From JAIPEI01 sp964443135 (GTDB taxonomy: Bacteria > Desulfobacterota > DSM-4660 > Desulfatiglandales > HGW-15), in contig CAYUBQ010000016.1 of the NCBI GenBank assembly GCA_964443135.1, positions 1 to 64,000 of the forward strand: DNA of 64,000 nt, in the 5' to 3' direction. Position numbers and translations under genes: made by a program. Positions within the stretch are counted from its first letter, which is position 1; each line of letters begins with the position of its first letter. Below are positions 51,255 through 57,780 of this stretch, piece by piece. A model generated the notes under the pieces. It worked only from the letters and a program-made list of their open reading frames with translations, searched no databases and was not told the origin of the DNA.

Positions 51255-51551
51255 ATGCGGCAAGTCCTGAAAAAGTACCTGATGTGGGCCATCGCGGCCG
51301 GGATCCTCTACACACTCCTGAGCTATCACTTCATCATCGTGGGTCGGACGGTCAAGCCGCTCAAGAAGTCGGAGCTCACCCTGAACTACACCTTCTACAG
51401 CACCAAAGGAAAACGGATCAGCACGATCATGGCCGTCGACGAGCTTCGTGAGGACGGCATCGGCGAGATCCTTCTGGACGCAGGGATGATGAGTGAATCC
51501 GACTACCGGATGTACGTGAACAAGTACGGCCTCGAAGAGGAGACCTACTGA
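51255..51551 (+). CDS. Conserved hypothetical single-pass membrane protein, 98 aa
   Basis: One N-terminal membrane helix (YLMWAIAAGILYTLLSYHFIIV, residues 8-29), then KPLKKSELTLNYTFYSTKGK and a helical C-terminus (MAVDELREDGIGEILLDAGMM). The C-terminal part would face the periplasm or cytoplasm; no known motif. GGGAGG precedes the ATG. Confidence 0.8.
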   Translation: MRQVLKKYLMWAIAAGILYTLLSYHFIIVGRTVKPLKKSELTLNYTFYSTKGKRISTIMAVDELREDGIGEILLDAGMMSESDYRMYVNKYGLEEETY

Positions 51552-51662
51552 ACCGCCTTCCATCCTCGTCCCCTGAACAGATCCGCGCCGGACCCGGCGT
51601 TTCGGCTGGACAAGCCCCCCTTCGCCGTGGGGCGGCGACCGGGGTTTCCGGGTGGGTGGAGG

Positions 51663-52109
51663 CTAGACCGGAAAGTCCACCTTGATCTTGAACATGCGAA
51701 CCGCAGGGAGGTTGCAGATCTCCTCGACCCCGGTCTCCCCGGAGATCCGCTCGAGGGCGTTCTCGATGATCTCCATGCTGGGAGCGATGAACGTGAACCA
51801 GACGTTGTAGGGGTTGTTTCTCAGGTAGTTGTGGGTGACCCCCGGGTACCGGTTGACCACCTCGACGAAGCGGTCCAGCTTCTCCTCGGGGACCCTGGCG
51901 GCGCACAGGGTGCTCGTGAATCCCAGCGTCCTCGAGTTGAAGTTCCCACCGATCCTTCGAATCACGCCCGTTCGCTTCAGGCGCGCCACCCTCGCCAGGA
52001 CATCCGACTCCGAAAGACCGAGCTTCCGCCCCACCGCCAGGTAGGGCCTTCCCGTGACGGGAAAGTCGGACTGGATTTCGTTGATGATGGCGCGATCCGT
52101 CTCGTCCAA
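51663..52109 (-). CDS. ahbB: Siroheme decarboxylase subunit (AhbB-type), 148 aa
   Basis: The protein has the AsnC/Lrp-like N-terminal HTH (AIINEIQSDFPVTGRPYLAVGRKLG) and the siroheme-decarboxylase domain with RIGGNFNSRTLGFTSTLCAARVPEE and NYLRNNPYNVWFTF. Family members AhbA and AhbB form a complex that decarboxylates siroheme to 12,18-didecarboxysiroheme, the first step of the alternative heme pathway. The gene lies 16 bp after ahbD, and only one of the two subunits is in this window. Which subunit (A or B) it is is inferred from gene order. Confidence 0.87.
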   Translation of the reverse strand: MDETDRAIINEIQSDFPVTGRPYLAVGRKLGLSESDVLARVARLKRTGVIRRIGGNFNSRTLGFTSTLCAARVPEEKLDRFVEVVNRYPGVTHNYLRNNPYNVWFTFIAPSMEIIENALERISGETGVEEICNLPAVRMFKIKVDFPV

Positions 52110-52125
52110 TGGGCCTCCTTCCTGA

Positions 52126-53244
52126 TCAGGCGGTCCTGGCGGGCTGGTGGTTGCAGAGGGGCTCCTCGGCCAGGTAGTTGCCGGTCGCCTCGAAGGCCCG
52201 GGCCCTGCAGCCGCCGCAGACCCGGAGGTACTCGCAGCGGCCGCACTTGCCCTCGTAGCGCGAAAAGTCCCGCAGGTTTCGAAACACCTCCGACCCCTCC
52301 CACACCTCTCCGAAGCTCGCCGTTTTCAGGTCGCCGCAGTCGAGCTCCAGGTATCCGCACGGCTGGACGATCCCGTCGTGCGAGACGAAGCAGAAGGCCG
52401 TCCCTCCGAGGCAACCCCGGGTCACGGCGTCCAGCCCGTGGGTCTCGAAGGTGACCTTCTCCCCCCTGGCGTGCGCCTCCTGTCGCAGGATCCGGTAGTA
52501 GTGGGGAGCGCAGGTCGCCTTCAGGTGGAGGGGGACCCGGTCCCTCATCCTGTAAAACCACCGCAGGAGGTCCTCGTACTCCCGGGCCTCGATCTCCTGG
52601 TCCACCATGTCCCGGGCCCGGCCGGTCGGGACCAGCAGGAACAGGTGGTGAGCCGCCGCGCCGAGCTCCACGGCCAGGTCGAGGAGCCTGGGGACCTCGT
52701 CGACATTGTGCCGGGTCACCGTCGTGTTGATCTGAAACTCGAGACCGGCCCGCCGCAGCTCCTCCGTGCCCGCCACGGCACCCGCATAGGCCCCCTGCAC
52801 CTGCCGGAAACGGTCGTGGCTCGCGGCGTCCGCCCCGTCGATGGAGATGCTCACCCGCCGGATACCGCTGTCGATCATTTTTCCCGTGATCCCGGGGGTC
52901 AGGAGGGTGCCGTTGGTCGCCATGACCATGCGAAGACCGAGCCCCGTGCCGTGCCGGGCCAGATCGAAGATATCCTTCCTCAGGAGGGGCTCGCCCCCGG
53001 TCAGGATGACGATGGGCTCGCCCGTGGCCGCGATCTCGTCCAGGACCGACAAACACTTCTCCGTGGAAAGCTCACCCGGGTAGGGCCCGTGCTCGCTCGA
53101 GGCGCGGCAGTGGACGCAGTTGAGGTTGCAGCTGCGGGTCACCTCCCAGGCGACGAGACGCGGACCCCCGCTCCGTGCGCCGGCATGCGTCTCTCGTGCC
53201 CCCTCTCCGGCCTCCGCTCCGCGGCCTCGAGGATGTCCCTGCAT
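52126..53244 (-). CDS. ahbD: Radical SAM heme synthase (Fe-coproporphyrin III decarboxylase), AhbD, 372 aa
   Basis: Radical SAM motif CNLNCVHC (C-x3-C-x2-C) in VTRSCNLNCVHCRASSEHG, the GGEPLLRKDI glycine-rich loop, and a C-terminal SPASM-like cluster region with CGRCEYLRVCGGCRA, which binds extra iron-sulfur cluster(s). It matches the heme b synthase of sulfate reducers: final conversion of Fe-coproporphyrin III to heme. The ATG at 53244 follows the hemB stop (TGATCATG, two-base gap). A 40-residue N-terminal Gly/Arg-rich extension precedes the core. Confidence 0.92.
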   Translation of the reverse strand: MQGHPRGRGAEAGEGARETHAGARSGGPRLVAWEVTRSCNLNCVHCRASSEHGPYPGELSTEKCLSVLDEIAATGEPIVILTGGEPLLRKDIFDLARHGTGLGLRMVMATNGTLLTPGITGKMIDSGIRRVSISIDGADAASHDRFRQVQGAYAGAVAGTEELRRAGLEFQINTTVTRHNVDEVPRLLDLAVELGAAAHHLFLLVPTGRARDMVDQEIEAREYEDLLRWFYRMRDRVPLHLKATCAPHYYRILRQEAHARGEKVTFETHGLDAVTRGCLGGTAFCFVSHDGIVQPCGYLELDCGDLKTASFGEVWEGSEVFRNLRDFSRYEGKCGRCEYLRVCGGCRARAFEATGNYLAEEPLCNHQPARTA

Positions 53245-53246
53245 GA

Positions 53247-54215
53247 TCAACCCCGTCTCAACCGGTCTGCAGCGTCCCTGGCGAAGTAGGTCAGAATCAG
53301 GCCCGCCCCGGCTCGCTTGATGGACGTCAGGGTCTCCATCATGACCCTCGGCCCGTCGATCCAGCCCTTCTCCGCCGCGGCCTTGATCATGGCGTACTCG
53401 CCGCTCACGTTGTAGGCGGCCACCGGCAGGAGGCAGGCCTCCCGGATCCGGTGAATCATGTCCAGGCAGGGAAGCGCCGGCTTCACCATCACCATGTCCG
53501 CTCCCTCCTCCACGTCGAGGAGGGCCTCCTTGACGCCTTCACGGGCGTTGGCCGGATCCATCTGGTAGCTCGAGCGGTCCCCGAACTGCGGGGCGCACTC
53601 GGCCGCCTCTCGAAAAGGCCCGTAGAACGCGGAGGCGTACTTCACCGCATAGGAGAGGATGCCCGTGTTCTTGTGCCCGGCCCGGTCCAGGGCGCCGCGG
53701 ATGGCCGCCACGCGCCCGTCCATCATGTCCGACGGAGCCACCATGTCCGCTCCTGCGTCGGCGTGGCTGACCGCCTGCCGCGCCAGGATCTCGAGGGTGG
53801 CGTCGTTGTCCACGTCCCCGTCTCTCAGCACGCCGCAGTGACCGTGATCGGTGTACTCGCAGAGACAGACGTCCGTGAGGACGGTGAGGTCCGGAACCCG
53901 GCGCTTGACGGCCGCCACGGCCTGCTGGACGATCCCGTCGTCAGCCCAGGAACGGCTCCCCGTGGGATCCTTCCGGTCCGGCAGCCCGAACACCATGACG
54001 GCCCGAATGCCCTCGTCCCGGATGCCTTCCACCTCTTCCGCCAGGGTGTCCACGGAGTACTGGAACTGTCCGGGCATGGAGGAGATGGGGTCCCGCACCC
54101 CTGTACCGGGCTTGACGAACATGAGGTAGACGAGGTCGGCCGCGGAGAGTCGTGTCTCGCGGACCATCTCCCTGATGGCCGGGGTTCTCCGAAGCCTGCG
54201 CGGTCGAACGATCAT
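53247..54215 (-). CDS. hemB: Delta-aminolevulinic acid dehydratase (porphobilinogen synthase), 322 aa
   Basis: TIM barrel with metal-site DVCLCEYTDHGHCGVL (Cys-rich zinc-type B site) near residue 115, active-site Lys motifs SYAVKYASAFYGPF and MVMVKPALPCLDM, and a C-terminal YFARDAADRL. It makes porphobilinogen from two ALA, early in tetrapyrrole synthesis. GAGGAGG precedes ATG 54215; the longer reading would translate repeat R8 and is rejected. It lies between ahbC and ahbD. Confidence 0.97.
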   Translation of the reverse strand: MIVRPRRLRRTPAIREMVRETRLSAADLVYLMFVKPGTGVRDPISSMPGQFQYSVDTLAEEVEGIRDEGIRAVMVFGLPDRKDPTGSRSWADDGIVQQAVAAVKRRVPDLTVLTDVCLCEYTDHGHCGVLRDGDVDNDATLEILARQAVSHADAGADMVAPSDMMDGRVAAIRGALDRAGHKNTGILSYAVKYASAFYGPFREAAECAPQFGDRSSYQMDPANAREGVKEALLDVEEGADMVMVKPALPCLDMIHRIREACLLPVAAYNVSGEYAMIKAAAEKGWIDGPRVMMETLTSIKRAGAGLILTYFARDAADRLRRG

Positions 54216-54266
54216 GGGGTTCCTCCTCGGGGGTCGGCGTACGGACATTCCCTGGGTTGCAGGAAT

Positions 54267-54367
54267 GACGGATTCGCAAAAACCCGCTCCACCGCCGCAG
54301 GGAACGCTGCAACCCATGGATGTTCCGAGGGCGGATCTCGAGGCTTACGGCTTTGACCGACTCCACC
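54267..54367 (+). repeat. Interspersed ~100-bp repeat, copy R8
   Basis: GACGGATTCGCAAAAACCCG to GGCTTTGACCGACTCC. It lies between hemB and the ahbC terminator. Confidence 0.88.
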
Positions 54368-54414
54368 AGGAATCACCCCGGAAGTCAAGCGCGGCCGCCC
54401 GGCTGGTGGGCCCA

Positions 54415-54443
54415 CGAAAACGGCGGGGTGGCTGACCCCGCCG
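54415..54443 (-). terminator. Rho-independent terminator of ahbC
   Basis: Minus strand: CGGCGGGGT, 5-nt loop, ACCCCGCCG, followed by TTTTCG. It starts 27 nt after the ahbC stop. Confidence 0.75.
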
Positions 54444-54469
54444 AAACCGCTCGCCGCGCCGGAACGGCC

Positions 54470-55654
54470 TCAAGGCCGCGAGATTTCGTCGTCGGTCAGG
54501 TAACACGCCGGATCCGGCGCCCACAGGTCCCCGGCGGCCGCCTCCGCCCGGACCCGGAAGTTCCCGGCGCACACATCCAGCCAGCGGCACCCGGCGCACC
54601 GGCCCGTGACGTACTGCTTCTTGTCCTTCAGCCGGGCCATCAGGGGATGGGAAAGGTCCGACCAGATCTCGCTGAAGGGGCGCTCCCGGACGTTCCCGAA
54701 GCTCTCGTGCCGCCAGAACTGGTCCGCGTGCACCGAGCCGTCCCAGCTGACGCAGCCGATGCCCCGGCCCGAGCTGTTTCCCTCGTTCATGCGGAGGAGC
54801 TCCAGGACCTCCGGGGCCCTGGGGTCCCCTTCTCTCACCATGCGGAGGTAGACGTAGGGTCCGTCCGCGTGGTTGTCCACGGTGAGAACCTCCTTGGCCA
54901 GGCCGCGTTCGTGCAGATCGCGGGTCCGGTCCACGATCAGGTCCACCACCCGCCTCGTCTCGTCGGGGGCGAGGTCCTCCTCCATCAGCTCGGATCCCCG
55001 GCCCGCGTAGACCAGATGGTAGAAACAGACGCGGGGGATCTCCTCCGCCTCCAGGAGATCGAAGATGGCCGGGACCTCGTCCACGTTCATTCGATTGACC
55101 GTGAACCTCAGCCCCACCTTCAGACCGGCCTCACGGCAGTTGCGGATGCCGTTCATGGCATCCCTGAAGGCCCCCTTTTTCCCGCGAAACCGGTCGTTGA
55201 CCTCCTCCATGCCGTCCAGGCTCACGCCGACGTAGGAGAGCCCCACGTCGTGGAGGCGGGCGGCCGTTTCCTCGTCGATCAGGGTCCCGTTGGTCGAGAT
55301 CACGGCCCGCATCCCCTTGCTCACCGCATAGCGCGCCAGCTCGACCAGGTCGGGGCGAACCAGAGGCTCTCCCCCGGAGAAGAGAACCACGGGCACGCCG
55401 AACTCCGCCAGGTCGTCCAGCAGGGCCAATCCCTCCTCGTGCGACAGCTCCTTTTCGTGGATCCGCTCGTCCGCCCGCGCGTAGCAGTGCACGCAGCGCA
55501 GGTTGCAGGCCCTGGTGGCGTTCCACACCACCACCGGTTTCTTGTCGGCCGAGAACTGGAGCAGGTGGGAGGGCAGGTCCGCGGACCGGCGGCCGTATCG
55601 AATGGCATCGGAGGGCTCCACCGTGCCGCAGTACAGCTTGGATATCCCGATCAT
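54470..55654 (-). CDS. ahbC: Radical SAM 12,18-didecarboxysiroheme deacetylase (AhbC), 394 aa
   Basis: The N-terminus MIGISKLYCGTVEPSDAIRYG is the family hallmark. The radical SAM motif is CNLRCVHC (in NATRACNLRCVHCYARADE) and SGGEPLVRPDL is the following loop. C-terminal cysteines GRCAGCRWLDVCAGNFR and CYLTDDEI form the auxiliary cluster region. It removes acetate side chains from didecarboxysiroheme to give Fe-coproporphyrin III. It has its own terminator and lies 39 bp after the ClpX-like gene on the same strand. Confidence 0.94.
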   Translation of the reverse strand: MIGISKLYCGTVEPSDAIRYGRRSADLPSHLLQFSADKKPVVVWNATRACNLRCVHCYARADERIHEKELSHEEGLALLDDLAEFGVPVVLFSGGEPLVRPDLVELARYAVSKGMRAVISTNGTLIDEETAARLHDVGLSYVGVSLDGMEEVNDRFRGKKGAFRDAMNGIRNCREAGLKVGLRFTVNRMNVDEVPAIFDLLEAEEIPRVCFYHLVYAGRGSELMEEDLAPDETRRVVDLIVDRTRDLHERGLAKEVLTVDNHADGPYVYLRMVREGDPRAPEVLELLRMNEGNSSGRGIGCVSWDGSVHADQFWRHESFGNVRERPFSEIWSDLSHPLMARLKDKKQYVTGRCAGCRWLDVCAGNFRVRAEAAAGDLWAPDPACYLTDDEISRP

Positions 55655-55694
55655 GAATGGTCTCGTTCGCCTCCGTGCAGTCGCAGCTCTCCGC

Positions 55695-57509
55695 TCATCC
55701 GTTCTCCCGCTCCTCGGGGTATTGCACGTCCACCCCGCTCCGGTAGTAGCTCTTGACCAGGTCGTCGATGTACTGCTCCATGTTGCGAACGGCCTCCGAG
55801 TTCAACACGAACTCGTCGGTCCCGGCCCGATCCTTGACCAGCTTCAACCCGTACTCCAGCTTCTTGGCCAGGTGAAAGGCCAGGGGCCCGGCCGGATGGC
55901 CGGTCTTGACGGACTCCGCGATCAGCTCGTCCACCGCGGTCGGGTCGAAGGTGATCCGGATGCCGATCTTGTTCTTGAGGGCCGCCTCCTCCTCCCGGAT
56001 CTGGTCCGCCATCTCCTGGAACTCGTCCACGGCCGTGTTCACGTCCGTGGCCCGCTTCAGGTAGAGATCGGCGATCAGCTCGACGCGCCGCTCCGAGATC
56101 TCCAGGCCCGTTTTCCTGCGGTAGTCCTGCGCCCGCTCCCGAATGAACGAACGGATGTCGGCCAGCTCCTTTTCCGCGGCCCGATCGAACCGCTCGACCC
56201 GTCCGGGTTCGTCCGGATTCTCCTTGACGGCGCGCAGCTCCGCCTCGGGGTCGTCCACCAGCTCCGGGGTGACCAGGAGGGTCCGGATCGGCGTGGAGGG
56301 CAGATGCTTCTCGAAGGGGATCAGGACCTTCTCGATGACGCTCACCAGACCCCGGGCGCCGGTCTTCTCGGCCGCAGCCCGCTCCGAAATCTTGTATAGC
56401 GCCTCCTTCTCGAACTTGATGTCGATGCCGTAGGCGCGGAAATCCCGGCGCTTGCTCAACACCACCGGGTTGTTGGGGTTCTCGAGGATCTCCACCAGGT
56501 CGTCCCGGGTGAGCTCGTCGAACACCACCACCACCGGAAGCCTTCCCACGAACTCCGACTCGAAGCCGTACTCGATGAGGTCCTGGGACCGCACCTCCTT
56601 GAGGATCTCCCAGGGGACCTCCGTGGGCCGGACGTCCGCTTCGAACCCGAGGCCCTGCTTCTGGAGCCTGTTCTTGATGATCTCCGTCAGGTCCCCGAAG
56701 GCGCCGCTCATGATGAACAGGATGTTCCTGGTGTTGACGATGCGTTTCTCCTTCTTGCCGGTCCTCCGGTACTGCTCGATCGCCTGGATCTGGCTGACGG
56801 CGTCGTGGGGGACCTTCAGGTCCACGTCGGTCTCCTCCATGGGCTTGAGGAGGGTCCGCTGAACGCCGGTCCGCGAGACGTCGTGTCCGATGATGTTGCC
56901 GGAGGAGGCGATCTTGTCGATCTCGTCGATGTAAATGATCCCGTTTTCCGCCTGCTCGATGTCGTCGTCCGCCTCGCTCACCAGGTCCCGCACCAGGTCT
57001 TCCACGTCTCCGCCGACATAGCCGGTCTCGCTGAACTTGGTGGCGTCCCCCTTGACGAAGGGCACCCCGAGCTTCTGCGCGATCAGCTTGATCATGTAGG
57101 TCTTGCCGACCCCGGTCGGCCCGATCATGAGCAGGTTGTTCTTGATCATGCCCACCCCCGTGGTGCGTGGCGTGTCCTCCTTCCGGCCGACCTGCTTGAT
57201 CCGGTTGAAATGGGTGCAGATCTTGGTGGACAGGACGGCCTTGGCGTCCGCCTGCTTCACCACGAACTCCTCCAGGAAGGCCTCCAGCTCTTCCGGGAGC
57301 ATGTCGAACCGCGGCGCCTCCCCTTCACCGCCTCCGCCCGGGACGTCGTCGGTTTCCTGGCTCTGGCCCTGAGGGTAGACGAAGGGGGAGATGATCTTGA
57401 TCCGGTTGCCGTACTTCTTGGAAAGATACTCGCTGAGCTCCTTCTCGAGCTCCTTCTGGTTGGGGAGCTTCTCCCCGCCTTCTTTTGTATTGTTTACGGA
57501 GTGTTCCAT
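55695..57509 (-). CDS. ClpX-like AAA+ ATPase lacking the zinc-binding domain, 604 aa
   Basis: Walker A GPTGVGKTYM (about 130), pore/processing motif GYVGGDVEDLVRDL, Walker B IIYIDEIDKIA, and ClpP-type loop QKQGLGFEADVR (LGF tripeptide). The first about 110 residues are an acidic/hydrophilic extension (PGGGGEGEAPRFDML) instead of the Cys4 zinc finger. The C-terminal about 150 residues are a helical addition beyond the normal ClpX length of about 420. It resembles a second, specialised ClpX; a role in heme-pathway protein turnover is possible from context but unproven. Promoter at 57573-57601. Confidence 0.88.
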   Translation of the reverse strand: MEHSVNNTKEGGEKLPNQKELEKELSEYLSKKYGNRIKIISPFVYPQGQSQETDDVPGGGGEGEAPRFDMLPEELEAFLEEFVVKQADAKAVLSTKICTHFNRIKQVGRKEDTPRTTGVGMIKNNLLMIGPTGVGKTYMIKLIAQKLGVPFVKGDATKFSETGYVGGDVEDLVRDLVSEADDDIEQAENGIIYIDEIDKIASSGNIIGHDVSRTGVQRTLLKPMEETDVDLKVPHDAVSQIQAIEQYRRTGKKEKRIVNTRNILFIMSGAFGDLTEIIKNRLQKQGLGFEADVRPTEVPWEILKEVRSQDLIEYGFESEFVGRLPVVVVFDELTRDDLVEILENPNNPVVLSKRRDFRAYGIDIKFEKEALYKISERAAAEKTGARGLVSVIEKVLIPFEKHLPSTPIRTLLVTPELVDDPEAELRAVKENPDEPGRVERFDRAAEKELADIRSFIRERAQDYRRKTGLEISERRVELIADLYLKRATDVNTAVDEFQEMADQIREEEAALKNKIGIRITFDPTAVDELIAESVKTGHPAGPLAFHLAKKLEYGLKLVKDRAGTDEFVLNSEAVRNMEQYIDDLVKSYYRSGVDVQYPEERENG

Positions 57510-57572
57510 ACGCTCCTCTCGTTCGTTGACGTATTGGTTACCATGGTTCCTTCGGTAGAAGCCTCAGGGAAT

Positions 57573-57601
57573 ACTATAGGCATTGACACCGCCCATTTCA
57601 A
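57573..57601 (-). promoter_or_regulatory. Promoter of clpX-like gene
   Basis: Minus strand: TTGAAA (57601-57596), 17 nt, TATAGT (57578-57573). Confidence 0.6.
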
Positions 57602-57671
57602 CCCCGGACCTCCGCCGGGCCGGCCGGTGACCGTACCCGGACTGGTCCCCGGACGTGTGTCCCCGGACGTG

Positions 57672-57700
57672 TTGACTCCCGGCCTCCTTTTGATTACCAT
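57672..57700 (+). promoter_or_regulatory. Promoter of purLQ operon
   Basis: TTGACT (57672-57677), 17 nt, TACCAT (57695-57700), 81 nt before the purL ATG. Confidence 0.5.
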
Positions 57701-57780
57701 CGACCGGAAAGACGGCATGTTCCGTGTCTGCCTGCCCGTTTCCACCCCCAACCGCATCCTGACCGGACGAGGAGTCACCC

